Source: a virus. From it: 64,000 nucleotides of DNA. The translations under genes were made by a program, and so were the position numbers. Each line of letters begins with the position of its first letter. Within the stretch, counting starts at the first letter, position 1. The notes beneath the pieces are model-generated. The model did not search any database, was not told the origin of the DNA, and worked only from the letters and a program-made list of their open reading frames with translations. Location: IMG/VR virus record IMGVR_UViG_3300031957_001651, positions 27,807-91,806 of that record; one strand, given 5' to 3'. This document shows, piece after piece, positions 23,049 to 31,556 of this stretch.

Positions 23049-24188
23049 ATGGTTAGATATATTTCTTTTAGTCCCTATTATTCTGGACTAGTGAACATTA
23101 TAATGTCATATGAAATGTTTCTGGCAATAGCAGCAATTACTAAGAGGAAGGTTATTCTTCCTCCAGATTGTTGGATGCTCTTTTTGTCTAAGAGTCAGAA
23201 GAAAGAGGACTGGATTGATTTCTGGAAAATCTTTGATAAAGAAGTTCTTCTGGAAGAATTTGACTGCATTGAACATAGAGATGTTCCAGAGTTCCAAGGA
23301 AAACTTGGAAAGATGCAGGGAAAAGATTCATATACTAGGGATATTGGACGATGTGATTTAGATCTTTCTGAAATCATTTTTGATTCATCTACAGTTTCTG
23401 ATGAGCATACTGTATTTGTGAATGAAGAAATTGATACTCAGGACTTTCATGATTTCTGTCATAATCGAACTGTGATGGAACTTGATTGTGACGAACAGTT
23501 TTTGCATTTTGAAAATAATCTGTTTGGTCATTACTGGTATCATGTTTATCCTGGTGGTGAAAATCTTAGGAATAAACTAAAGGATAAAGTGAATAGAGTT
23601 TTGAGATATAATGATAAATTTTATTTCTATGCAGATACGGTCCACCAAGAACTCGGACCATTCAATTCTATTCACGTCAGACGAAACGATTTCTTAGATG
23701 CAAGAGAGGATGAGATTCAATGTGTAAATGCTCCTGAGAAGATTCTGGAGATGGTAGATAGACTTCCATTCTATGATAAGTCTTTACCTCTTTATATTGC
23801 TACTGACGAGCAAGATAGATCATTTTTTGATTTGCTTGGGGAAAAGTATGATATTCATTTCTATGAAGATTTTGATTATAAGTTTGGTGATGACTTTGAG
23901 GAAGATGATCTTCATATTGCGGTATTGGAACAAACAATATGTTCACAGTCTGAGAACTTCTTTGGAACTTATCTATCAACATTCTCGAAAAGAATTAATA
24001 TTATGAGAGGTCTTGAGAATAGACAAGCAGAAGATCATTTGGGTATTAATCATCTACCAGAAGAACCAGATGAGAACTTAGTAGATGTGTTTCCTTGGAG
24101 AAAGATGTCTGATAATACTTGGCAATGGAATTCATCATCACACTTGCAGTGGATGCATGAAGAGAATGGTAAATTGGTTGAACTATGA
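23049..24188 (+). CDS. O-fucosyltransferase-like glycosyltransferase
   Basis: A 379-residue putative GT-B enzyme. NSIHVRRNDF matches the HxRRxD motif of alpha-fucosyltransferases, and QTICSQSENFFGTYLSTFS near the C-terminus resembles the donor-binding part of the O-fucosyltransferase group. The donor would be GDP-fucose, which Gmd and Fcl encoded downstream can make. The gene starts two bases after the oxygenase stop and overlaps the next gene by four bases. Confidence 0.72.
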   Translation: MVRYISFSPYYSGLVNIIMSYEMFLAIAAITKRKVILPPDCWMLFLSKSQKKEDWIDFWKIFDKEVLLEEFDCIEHRDVPEFQGKLGKMQGKDSYTRDIGRCDLDLSEIIFDSSTVSDEHTVFVNEEIDTQDFHDFCHNRTVMELDCDEQFLHFENNLFGHYWYHVYPGGENLRNKLKDKVNRVLRYNDKFYFYADTVHQELGPFNSIHVRRNDFLDAREDEIQCVNAPEKILEMVDRLPFYDKSLPLYIATDEQDRSFFDLLGEKYDIHFYEDFDYKFGDDFEEDDLHIAVLEQTICSQSENFFGTYLSTFSKRINIMRGLENRQAEDHLGINHLPEEPDENLVDVFPWRKMSDNTWQWNSSSHLQWMHEENGKLVEL

Positions 24189-24880
24189 GAGATGTTTTAC
24201 AACCCATATTCAATGATGTCCCTTTCAAGAAAGTAAAGGTTCCCGATAATCTTTATTCGTTTATGATGGATGAATACAAGAATCTAGTCTTTGATATTAA
24301 AGATCAAGACATTACTTATGATAGGAACTATAGAACTTATACGAGTGGTGGAATCTCAATAAAAGGTTCTAGGACACCCTTCTGCTTAAAGACTGAGATA
24401 TCTCAGGAATTGTATGATATGTGTTATGAAGAGATTACTCCAATGATTGAGGAGTGGTCTGGTCAAGAGTTGGAGATGACATGGGCATACGGGATTAGGA
24501 ACTATGTTCGGGATTCCATACTACATCTTCATAGAGACCGAATTGAAACTCATATAATTAGTTGTATAATTTATGTTGACCAACAATCTGAAGAGAATTG
24601 GGCATTAGATTTTTTTGATCACGAACACAATCATCATAAAGTTCTTTTTGAACCTGGTGATATGCTCTTTTACGAAAGTCTATGTTTGCATGGGAGAATT
24701 GATCCTTTACAAGGAGATTATTACAGAAACATGTACTTCCATTGGAAGCCAATTGATTGGTGGTACGACGACTTACACGACCTTAGGACTGACTTTAGAG
24801 ATGCAACAGAATTTAGAAATTATTACGGAAAAGAATATCTCTACGGCAGAGAAGAAAGAATCATTCCCAGAACTCTCTGA
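24185..24880 (+). CDS. 2OG-Fe(II) oxygenase-like protein
   Basis: A 231-residue protein with LHLHRDRIETHIIS (His-x-Asp), a distal His in ESLCLHGRID and an Arg in YYRNMYFHW. The order and spacing fit the jelly-roll oxygenase fold; the C-terminal 50 residues are acidic and aromatic. It is coupled to the fucosyltransferase-like gene by an ATGA overlap. Substrate unknown. Confidence 0.78.
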   Translation: MRDVLQPIFNDVPFKKVKVPDNLYSFMMDEYKNLVFDIKDQDITYDRNYRTYTSGGISIKGSRTPFCLKTEISQELYDMCYEEITPMIEEWSGQELEMTWAYGIRNYVRDSILHLHRDRIETHIISCIIYVDQQSEENWALDFFDHEHNHHKVLFEPGDMLFYESLCLHGRIDPLQGDYYRNMYFHWKPIDWWYDDLHDLRTDFRDATEFRNYYGKEYLYGREERIIPRTL

Positions 24881-24959
24881 ACCACCTGACGAACTGTCAC
24901 AGGAAGAGGATGATGAAGAGTACATTAAGTGGTATACTAATCATGATCAAGCATCGTGA
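24801..24959 (+). CDS. possible small acidic protein
   Basis: A 52-residue reading frame starting inside the preceding gene and extending 79 bases past it. The C-terminal part (ELSEPPDELSQEEDDEEYIKW) has protein-like composition. The start is uncertain, with no clear ribosome site. It stops eight bases before the next tRNA gene. Confidence 0.42.
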   Translation: MQQNLEIITEKNISTAEKKESFPELSEPPDELSQEEDDEEYIKWYTNHDQAS

Positions 24960-24966
24960 TGCCACT

Positions 24967-25039
24967 GCTTCCTTAGCAATCTGGTGAATGCAGCAAACTC
25001 ATAATTTGCCTAAGGTGAGTTCGATCCTCACAGGAAGCA
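24967..25039 (+). tRNA. tRNA with CAT anticodon (Met, possibly Ile)
   Basis: A 73-base cloverleaf: acceptor GCTTCCT/AGGAAGC, short D stem, anticodon stem GCAAA/TTTGC with loop CTCATAA, T arm GTGAG/CTCAC, discriminator A. The paired first base and the lack of three G-C pairs in the anticodon stem argue against initiator tRNA. It is elongator Met or, if the C is modified to lysidine, an isoleucine tRNA; sequence alone does not decide. Confidence 0.88.
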
Positions 25040-25045
25040 TTGGGA

Positions 25046-25074
25046 TTGACTTTCAGTCCCAAATCTGATAAACT
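25046..25074 (+). promoter_or_regulatory. possible sigma-70 promoter TTGACT-N17-TAAACT
   Basis: TTGACT and TAAACT with a 17-base spacer, 23 bases before the ATG at 25097. The -35 overlaps a seven-base hairpin (GGGATTG/CAGTCCC). The -10 is weaker than in the other promoters here. Confidence 0.45.
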
Positions 25075-25096
25075 ACTGGAGTAATTACACAAGACA

Positions 25097-25312
25097 ATGA
25101 CTATCACTGCTAAGTTCAAGAAGGATCTCAATACCCTTCGTTCTGCTGCAAACGGTGAAATTCTTCTAGACGTGAAGAATCCAAAACTTTTTAAAAAAGT
25201 ACGTCGTTACTATGAGAACACTGGTGTTGTATTCTCTGGTGATCCACTTGATGATTATGATATCTTGATGGAATGGATTGCTAGTGATCTTGAAACCACA
25301 GAGGTTGTTTGA
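25097..25312 (+). CDS. small hypothetical protein
   Basis: A 71-residue protein (MTITAKFKKDLNTLRSAANG...) with no membrane segment. It resembles small proteins I associate with other cyanophages but has no known function. It is followed by a coupled partner sharing the stop codon. Confidence 0.78.
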   Translation: MTITAKFKKDLNTLRSAANGEILLDVKNPKLFKKVRRYYENTGVVFSGDPLDDYDILMEWIASDLETTEVV

Positions 25313-25545
25313 TGAAAGTTCTATTAGAACGTTTCCCCTATCGTTATGTTGAGTGTGGAACTCTTGAAAATGGGTTCCCAGATTACCGCATTCAAAAGGC
25401 GCATCACTACACTAAGAGGTATAGTGACATGTATCTCCTTGATAATCAGATGCAACTATTGACTGTTATTGATGACTTTGAATACACCAAATGGTTAGAT
25501 CCTGAAGGTGTACCTTGTTATATCAAAGACTCGGTAGGTCGTTAA
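25312..25545 (+). CDS. small hypothetical protein
   Basis: A 77-residue soluble protein rich in Tyr (FPYRYVECGTLENGFPDYRI). The ATG at 25312 overlaps the preceding TGA and follows GAGG by seven bases. It probably works with or is simply co-expressed with its neighbour; function unknown. Confidence 0.76.
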   Translation: MKVLLERFPYRYVECGTLENGFPDYRIQKAHHYTKRYSDMYLLDNQMQLLTVIDDFEYTKWLDPEGVPCYIKDSVGR

Positions 25546-25580
25546 ACTAGCCCTGGTCGGAGTATTATTTCAAATAAAAT

Positions 25581-27131
25581 ATGTTTAACCTAGGTATTCA
25601 TGGTTCTCACAATGCAACACTTGTATTGTCTTATGAAGATGAAGTTTTAGAAGTAGTAGAACTTGAGAGATTTATCTCTCATAAAAATGCTGCTCTATAT
25701 TTTTATGAGAATCCTCCTCATGCAATTAGTTTTGTAAGGGAGATTGGTGAATACTTTAAAAGGAAATATAATTTTGACAGGTATGATGTAGTTTGTATTA
25801 ACTCTATGCCTGAAGAGAAGTTTCCTTGGAAAGATGTATTTGGTGATGCCGATATTGAGTATTGTGATCATCATGTTGCTCATACCTGTTCTGCCTTCTA
25901 TCAATCACCATATAATCAAGCATTAGTTGTTTCTTTTGATGGTGGTTCTGATGAGGGTTTCTTTAATGTATATACCATTGAGAGAGGTGAAGACCCAGTA
26001 AAGTTGTATTCTGGTAAGAAAGATTATGCTGTCTCTTATATGGCAGCTGGTCATTTTGTTCCTGCCATTCGCAACGAAGAAGATATTTACAAAGGTAATC
26101 TAGTTTATCCTGGTAAATTGATGGGTTATGTTGGATATGGTGAATATCGTGATGATATTGCTAATAAGTTGATTCAATTTTATGAATCAAATACTTATGA
26201 CGATGTTCCAGATGCTGTCTGTAGATTTGTACAAAAGTTTGGACTAGAAGACTGGTCTGAACAATTCGGACTACAGGATGCACAAGATATTGCAACAACT
26301 AATCAAATTGTATTTGAGAAGTTGTTCAGAGAAGAGATACAACCATTTCTAGATCAGTATCCAGATTTACCTTTGGTTTTGACTGGTGGTTGTGCTCTTA
26401 ATATCATTAACAATACGAATCTAGCAAGAGAACGTGAAGTTTTCATTCCACCAAATCCTAGTGATTGTGGCATTGCATTAGGTGCGTTGCTATACATCAT
26501 TAAACCAGAACGTCAGATTGATATCACTTATTCGGGATCACCTGTGTGGGATCGAATGGAGATTGGTAGATATCTACGTGAAAGAGAGAATTGTCAAGAG
26601 ATTTCTGCAAAAGAAGTTGCAAAGATTATTCACGATGGTGGTATTGTTGGTGTAGTTCGTGGTGGATCTGAGCATGGTCCTAGAGCACTCGGGAATAGAA
26701 GTCTCTTATGTGATGCAACTAATCCCGATATGAAAGACATTATGAATCTTAAGGTGAAGAATCGAGAATCGTTTAGACCTTTTTCTCCAATTGTAAGACT
26801 TGAAGATTTAACCAAGTATTTTGATTGGGAAAAGGAGTCTAGACATATGTCCTTTTCACCAGAAGTGAGACCAGAGTATCGTAAATTACTATCTTCTGTT
26901 ACTCATGTAGACGGAACTGCAAGAGTTCAAACAGTTACTAGAACCCAGAATGAATATATCTACCAGATTCTAGGTGAACTAGACACTATGTCTGGTCATG
27001 GAGTTCTACTCAATACTTCTTTTAATGTAGCAGGTAAACCAATCTTGAATACATATAAGGAAGCATTTGAAGTTCTCGATGCAAAACCCATAACTGGGTT
27101 AGTCCTAGAAGATTACTATTTTCCAAAATGA
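25581..27131 (+). CDS. carbamoyltransferase (NodU/TobZ family)
   Basis: A 516-residue O-carbamoyltransferase, which transfers a carbamoyl group from carbamoyl phosphate, via carbamoyl-AMP, to a hydroxyl group, often of a sugar. The N-terminal Kae1/YrdC-like parts show HGSHNATLVL and DHHVAHTCSAFYQSP followed by VVSFDGGSDEG (metal and nucleotide binding). The C-terminal domain has RGGSEHGPRALGNRSLL and RPFSPIV, diagnostic for the family. It shares an ATGA overlap with the cupin gene. A role in decorating the sugar made by the downstream genes is inferred. Confidence 0.92.
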   Translation: MFNLGIHGSHNATLVLSYEDEVLEVVELERFISHKNAALYFYENPPHAISFVREIGEYFKRKYNFDRYDVVCINSMPEEKFPWKDVFGDADIEYCDHHVAHTCSAFYQSPYNQALVVSFDGGSDEGFFNVYTIERGEDPVKLYSGKKDYAVSYMAAGHFVPAIRNEEDIYKGNLVYPGKLMGYVGYGEYRDDIANKLIQFYESNTYDDVPDAVCRFVQKFGLEDWSEQFGLQDAQDIATTNQIVFEKLFREEIQPFLDQYPDLPLVLTGGCALNIINNTNLAREREVFIPPNPSDCGIALGALLYIIKPERQIDITYSGSPVWDRMEIGRYLRERENCQEISAKEVAKIIHDGGIVGVVRGGSEHGPRALGNRSLLCDATNPDMKDIMNLKVKNRESFRPFSPIVRLEDLTKYFDWEKESRHMSFSPEVRPEYRKLLSSVTHVDGTARVQTVTRTQNEYIYQILGELDTMSGHGVLLNTSFNVAGKPILNTYKEAFEVLDAKPITGLVLEDYYFPK

Positions 27132-27475
27132 ATCATATAGATAAACCGTGGGGTTGGTATAAAGATCTTGAAAGACATCATAATGTGGTGATTAAAAAGA
27201 TTTATGTTAAACCTTTTAAGAGAATTTCTCTTCAAAAACATGCTTATAGAGATGAGTTTTGGTATATTCTTTCTGGTTCTGGGGAGGTAATTGTTGGTAA
27301 TGAAAATTTACCAGCAAATCCAGGTGTATCTTTTATTATTGGTAGAGGTGAAATTCATCGAATTACAGCAAATTCTGATGGTATTACCTTCCTAGAAGTT
27401 CAAGAAGGTGAATGTAGAGAAGATGATATTGTCCGTTTAGAGGATGATTATAATAGAGTCACGGATGGACTGTAA
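27128..27475 (+). CDS. cupin, mannose-6-phosphate isomerase type (ManC C-terminal-like)
   Basis: A 115-residue single cupin. KPWGWY at the start, the metal site QKHAYRDEFWYILSG and GRGEIHRI match type II mannose-6-phosphate isomerases (the C-terminal domain of ManC). It could convert fructose-6-phosphate to mannose-6-phosphate and so feed GDP-mannose synthesis. A GDP-mannose pyrophosphorylase domain is not seen in the window, so the host would supply that step. It overlaps the carbamoyltransferase gene by four bases. Confidence 0.87.
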   Translation: MNHIDKPWGWYKDLERHHNVVIKKIYVKPFKRISLQKHAYRDEFWYILSGSGEVIVGNENLPANPGVSFIIGRGEIHRITANSDGITFLEVQEGECREDDIVRLEDDYNRVTDGL

Positions 27476-27510
27476 CAGAACTGGTGGAGTCAATTGACCC
27501 TATTAGGTTT

Positions 27511-27531
27511 CTTGTTTCCTCAAAAAACAAG
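27511..27531 (+). other. intergenic hairpin
   Basis: CTTGTTT and AAACAAG form a seven-base stem with a seven-base loop in the gap between the cupin gene and a terminator. No T-run follows. It may stabilise the 3' end of the upstream transcript. Confidence 0.4.
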
Positions 27532-27550
27532 TGGCGAGCCTGCAAGACCC

Positions 27551-27574
27551 AGAGGGAATCTTTCCCTCTTTTTT
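27551..27574 (+). terminator. rho-independent terminator
   Basis: AGAGGGA and TCCCTCT form a seven-base stem (eight with the flanking A-T) followed by six T. It ends the 22.4-27.5 kb transcript. A late promoter begins four bases downstream. Confidence 0.85.
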
Positions 27575-27577
27575 ATT

Positions 27578-27584
27578 CTAAATA
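27578..27584 (+). promoter_or_regulatory. late promoter CTAAATA
   Basis: CTAAATA directly after the terminator and 27 bases before the ATG at 27611, as at other terminator-late promoter junctions in the window. Confidence 0.65.
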
Positions 27585-27610
27585 TTACATAACGTTCAAA
27601 TTAAATTAAA

Positions 27611-27928
27611 ATGGCATACAAAGGAACAGCAGCAAAATCTTCAAGTGGTGCATCTATGTCAAAGTATGACGTAGAAGTCGAAGCAAGACTTAAAGCACTG
27701 GAAGCAGAAGCACATACAAAGCCAACTGGTGCTACTGCAGCAAAGGTTGAAGAGAGACTATCTGCTTTGGAAGCAAAAGCACACACACCTTGCGAAGGTG
27801 GTGGTAAGTCTGCTAAAGTAAATGCAGCAGCACTTCCAGCCAATGCTCCTAGAAAGACTACTCAACCACAAGGAAGAATCGACGCACTAGAAGCAAGACT
27901 TGAGGCACTAATCGCACAACTTTCCTGA
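27611..27928 (+). CDS. Ala-rich coiled-coil late protein
   Basis: A 105-residue protein with three similar heptad-type segments (VEARLKALEAEAH, VEERLSALEAKAH, IDALEARLEALIAQL), indicating an internally repeated coiled coil separated by Pro/Gly-rich linkers. Its own late promoter suggests a virion role such as a small fibre or trimerising element. No catalytic domain. Function is not known. Confidence 0.75.
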   Translation: MAYKGTAAKSSSGASMSKYDVEVEARLKALEAEAHTKPTGATAAKVEERLSALEAKAHTPCEGGGKSAKVNAAALPANAPRKTTQPQGRIDALEARLEALIAQLS

Positions 27929-27934
27929 TGACTT

Positions 27935-28549
27935 ATGTCAATTGAATTGATTCCTTTATTCTCTGTCCCTGTTATTAAGTTTAAGTTCAGTAAGCATAAT
28001 AATTACAACTTCCCAACCATTAGGAGGCAAGAACGCATTCCTGATGGTTGGGAACTTTCGCTTAATAGTACATATCCAGAAATAGAAGATGATGATCCAT
28101 TGGTTCCTCGTGAAATGAGAGAGTCTATGGAACGTGATCTATATCTTGATACTAGGGCAGTATTGAAAAGACTTGATGTATCTTATGACAATATTTTTAT
28201 AAAGGATTTTTGGTATAACGTATACCATGAAGATCAAGGACAAGAACCTCATGATCATCTTGGAAATGCGGGAGATCCATCCCTTTATTGGTCATGCATC
28301 TATTATAATAGAGGAGCATCACCAACAAAGTTTCATAATGCACATAGATATATGAAACTTTGTATGCCAGTTCACCTTGGGGAGAATTCACCACTTTCCG
28401 ATATGTATATTGATATGTATGACCAGGAAGTTGATGATGGTGATATCATTATGTTTCCACCTTGGATGGTTCATGAGGTTGTTCCTCAAAAGAAAGTTGA
28501 TAAAATGAGATTGACATTTACATTTAACATAGGATATAATCATGAGTGA
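27935..28549 (+). CDS. 2OG-Fe(II) oxygenase-like protein (TIGR02466 type)
   Basis: A 204-residue protein with [10 protein letters not shown] (His pair region), [12 protein letters not shown] (distal His) and [10 protein letters not shown] (Arg), the same layout as the 2.2 and 4.0 kb genes. It begins [16 protein letters not shown], a typical start for this family. It overlaps gmd by eight bases, tying it to GDP-sugar synthesis. Substrate unknown. Confidence 0.8.
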   Translation: MSIELIPLFSVPVIKFKFSKHNNYNFPTIRRQERIPDGWELSLNSTYPEIEDDDPLVPREMRESMERDLYLDTRAVLKRLDVSYDNIFIKDFWYNVYHEDQGQEPHDHLGNAGDPSLYWSCIYYNRGASPTKFHNAHRYMKLCMPVHLGENSPLSDMYIDMYDQEVDDGDIIMFPPWMVHEVVPQKKVDKMRLTFTFNIGYNHE

Positions 28550-29570
28550 TGTGAAGAAGAAAATGAAGACAGCATTAATTACTGGTATTACTGGGCAGGA
28601 TGGTTCTTATCTTGCCGAGTTGCTACTTGAAAAGGGATATATGGTGCATGGCATTGTTCGGAGAGCATCTCTAATCAATACTGCTCGCATTGATCATATC
28701 TTTGATCATGAACGAGTTAAGTTGCATTATGGGGATCTATCTGATTCTGCAAATATTGTTCATATCCTTCAGAAATGTCAACCAGATGAGATCTATAATC
28801 TTGCTGCACAAAGTCATGTGAAGGTATCTTTTGAGATGCCCGAGTACACTGGTAATGTAGATGGTCTTGGCACACTTCGTATCCTTGAAGCAGTTCGTAT
28901 TTTAGGTATGGAGAAGAAGTGCCGTATCTATCAAGCATCAACGTCTGAGATGTATGGACTTGTTCAGGAGACTCCTCAGACTGAGACCACACCTTTCTAT
29001 CCACGTTCTCCATATGGATGTGCAAAGGTTTACTCCTATTGGATCACAAAGAACTATCGTGAGTCCTATGGAATGTATGCTTGTACTGGCATCCTATTCA
29101 ATCATGAATCACCTCGTCGTGGTGAGACCTTTGTGACTCGTAAGATCACTCGTGGTCTTTCTCGTATTTCTGTTGGAGAGCAAAAGGTTCTCTATCTTGG
29201 AAACCTAGATGCAAAACGAGATTGGGGACATGCAAAGGATTATGTTCGTGCTATGTGGTTAATGCTGCAACAGGATGAACCTGATGATTTTGTGATTGCT
29301 ACTGGAAAGCAGTATTCAGTTCGTGAATTTGTGGAAAGAGTTGCTCCTTACTTTGGAATTACAATTGAATGGGTTGGTGAGGGTGATGATGAGATTGGTA
29401 TGGATAAGCATACTAGGAAAACAATTATTGCTGTCCATCCTAAATATTATCGTCCTGCTGAAGTTGAAACTCTTCTTGGTGATTCTACCAAAGCAAAGGA
29501 GAAACTTGGATGGGAACCTGAAATTTCTTTCGATGAACTAATTGAGGATATGTGTATCTATGGACAATGA
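28542..29570 (+). CDS. gmd: GDP-mannose 4,6-dehydratase
   Basis: Converts GDP-D-mannose to GDP-4-keto-6-deoxymannose, the first step to GDP-L-fucose. It is a 342-residue extended short-chain dehydrogenase: nucleotide-binding [19 protein letters not shown] near the N-terminus, the catalytic Ser/Thr in STSEMYG, the YxxxK pair in YGCAKVY, and [15 protein letters not shown] typical of Gmd. The ATG at 28542 is used; an ATG at 28563 (MKTALITG) is also possible. It is followed by the gene for the next enzyme. Confidence 0.95.
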   Translation: MSDVKKKMKTALITGITGQDGSYLAELLLEKGYMVHGIVRRASLINTARIDHIFDHERVKLHYGDLSDSANIVHILQKCQPDEIYNLAAQSHVKVSFEMPEYTGNVDGLGTLRILEAVRILGMEKKCRIYQASTSEMYGLVQETPQTETTPFYPRSPYGCAKVYSYWITKNYRESYGMYACTGILFNHESPRRGETFVTRKITRGLSRISVGEQKVLYLGNLDAKRDWGHAKDYVRAMWLMLQQDEPDDFVIATGKQYSVREFVERVAPYFGITIEWVGEGDDEIGMDKHTRKTIIAVHPKYYRPAEVETLLGDSTKAKEKLGWEPEISFDELIEDMCIYGQ

Positions 29571-30570
29571 TTCAAGAATTTTTCTTGCTGGTCATAATGG
29601 TTTAGTTGGGTCAGCAATTCTTAGAAAGTTAAGGGCAGAAGGATATAAAAATATTATTCTTGCCGATAGATCTGTTGATCTTAGGTATGCTGATCAAGTA
29701 AAATCATTCATTAGTGAATCGATACCAGATTATGTTATCTGTGCTGCAGCAAAAGTTGGTGGTATTATTGGTAATAGAGATTACAAAGCAGATATCATCT
29801 GGGATAATCTAATGATTCAAACGAATCTGATTGATCTCTCATGGGATTGGAATGTTAAAAAACTTCTCTTCTTGGGATCGTCTTGCATCTATCCAAAACA
29901 TGCATCGATTCCAATCAAAGAGGAATCTCTATTGACTGGTCCTTTAGAACCAACGAATGATGCTTATGCAATTGCAAAGATTGCTGGTATTAAGATGTGT
30001 CAATCATACCATGAACAGCATGGTTTTAATGCCATCAGTGCAATGCCTTGCAATCTATATGGACCTGGTGATAACTTTCACCCAGAGAAGTCTCATGTTC
30101 TTCCTGGAATGATTCGCAGATTCCATGAAGCAAAGGAACAGAATTTGCCAACAGTAACTTGCTGGGGTGATGGTTCACCTTTACGTGAGTTCTTGCATGT
30201 AGATGACCTTGCGTCCGCATGTGTATATCTGATGAATAATTATGATGATCCTCAGCAAATCATCAACGTTGGATCTGGAATTGAAGTTTCAATTAAGGAA
30301 CTTGCAGAAACTATTGCTGATGTAGTAGGATATAAGGGTCTCATTATGTGGGACACTGAAAAACCAAATGGAACCATGCGTAAAGTAATGGATGTTTCCA
30401 GAATCAAAGCAACTGGATGGGAACCAAAGATTAGTTTGCGTGAAGGTATTGAGTTTACCTATAAATGGTTTGTTGATTCTCTGGGTGCAATTAGAGGTAT
30501 GGATGATCTTGAAGGTGAAGTGAATGAGATTCTTAAAAAGAATTGTTGTAAAGGATGTAGTGAAGAATGA
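29560..30570 (+). CDS. fcl: GDP-L-fucose synthase
   Basis: The epimerase/reductase that turns the Gmd product into GDP-L-fucose. It is 336 residues: GHNGLVGSA nucleotide-binding loop, [13 protein letters not shown] segment with the catalytic Cys and Ser, YAIAKIAG (YxxxK), and [12 protein letters not shown], all characteristic of the WcaG/Fcl family. The ATG at 29560 overlaps the gmd end by 11 bases. With Gmd it makes the donor needed by the three fucosyltransferase-like proteins nearby. Confidence 0.95.
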   Translation: MDNDSRIFLAGHNGLVGSAILRKLRAEGYKNIILADRSVDLRYADQVKSFISESIPDYVICAAAKVGGIIGNRDYKADIIWDNLMIQTNLIDLSWDWNVKKLLFLGSSCIYPKHASIPIKEESLLTGPLEPTNDAYAIAKIAGIKMCQSYHEQHGFNAISAMPCNLYGPGDNFHPEKSHVLPGMIRRFHEAKEQNLPTVTCWGDGSPLREFLHVDDLASACVYLMNNYDDPQQIINVGSGIEVSIKELAETIADVVGYKGLIMWDTEKPNGTMRKVMDVSRIKATGWEPKISLREGIEFTYKWFVDSLGAIRGMDDLEGEVNEILKKNCCKGCSEE

Positions 30571-31556
30571 AAACAGCATTAGTTTGTGGAGCAGGTGGCT
30601 TTATTGGAAGTCATATGGTTCGTCGTCTCAAAAAAGAAGGATATTGGGTTCGTGGAGTTGATCTAAAGTATCCAGAGTTTTCAGAAACAGAAGCAGATGA
30701 GTTTATTATTGGTGATTTGACTGATGATGCATTAGCATTAAATGTTTGTAATCGATCCTTTGATGAGATCTATCAGTTTGCTGCTGATATGGGTGGAGCA
30801 GGTTATCTCTTTACGGGTGAGAACGATGCAAATATTATGCATAACTCTGTTCAGATTAATCTGAATGTTTTAAGAGCAGCATCAATTACATCGATTGATA
30901 CTACAAAGATTTTCTATTCATCTTCTGCTTGTGTCTATTCAGAACTCAACCAGGAGGATGTAAATCATATTGATACATCTGAGGCAAGTGTATATCCTGC
31001 ACAACCAGACTCTGAGTATGGGTGGGAAAAATTATTCAGTGAGAGACTGTACTTTGCTTTTGCAAAGCAGTATGAACTAGATGTAAAGGTTGCACGTTAT
31101 CATAATGTATTTGGTCCTGAGGGAACCTGGACTGGTGGTAAGGAGAAAGTACCTGCTGCTATGTGTCGTAAGGTTGCTGAAGTTCCTGAAGTTGGTGGAC
31201 ATATTCAGGTTTGGGGTAATGGTGAGCAAACAAGATCATTCCTGTTCATTGATGAATGTATTGAAGCAACATATCGTTTGATGCAATCCGATTGGAGTGG
31301 ACCAGTTAATATTGGTTCTGAAGAGATGGTTAGTATTAATGATCTTGTAGATATTGTTTCCAGTGTTGCTGGAAAACCAGTTCGTAGAGTTCATAAGATT
31401 GATGCCAATTGTATTGGTGTTAAGGCACGTAACTCAAATAATGATTTGATTCGTAAGATGCTAGAATGGGATTATACGATGTCTTTGAAAGAAGGTATTG
31501 AAATTACTTACGATTGGATTCGTACACAAGTTGAGGAGTCTAATAAATGTTCCTAG
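30567..31556 (+). CDS. GDP-mannose 3,5-epimerase-like protein
   Basis: A 329-residue extended short-chain dehydrogenase close in pattern to plant GDP-mannose 3,5-epimerase, which makes GDP-L-galactose. The Rossmann loop is GAGGFIGS. Residues matching the plant catalytic set are Cys122 in SSSACVYSE, Tyr151 and Lys155 in YGWEK and Lys194 in GGKEKVPAAMC. FAADMGGAGY, RYHNVFGPEGTW and TRSFLFIDECIEATYR also agree. It overlaps fcl by four bases. I infer GDP-L-galactose or GDP-L-gulose as product; another GDP- or NDP-hexose epimerisation cannot be excluded. Confidence 0.82.
   Translation: MKTALVCGAGGFIGSHMVRRLKKEGYWVRGVDLKYPEFSETEADEFIIGDLTDDALALNVCNRSFDEIYQFAADMGGAGYLFTGENDANIMHNSVQINLNVLRAASITSIDTTKIFYSSSACVYSELNQEDVNHIDTSEASVYPAQPDSEYGWEKLFSERLYFAFAKQYELDVKVARYHNVFGPEGTWTGGKEKVPAAMCRKVAEVPEVGGHIQVWGNGEQTRSFLFIDECIEATYRLMQSDWSGPVNIGSEEMVSINDLVDIVSSVAGKPVRRVHKIDANCIGVKARNSNNDLIRKMLEWDYTMSLKEGIEITYDWIRTQVEESNKCS

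Noticed and set aside
24615-24800. N-terminal extension of the small frame at 24801
   Set aside because: It lies within the oxygenase gene in another frame and reads as non-coding composition; only the part from 24801 is kept, with low confidence.
27611-27928. The three similar coiled-coil segments as a DNA-level repeat
   Set aside because: Similarity is at protein level with different codons; it is an internally repeated protein, not a nucleotide repeat.
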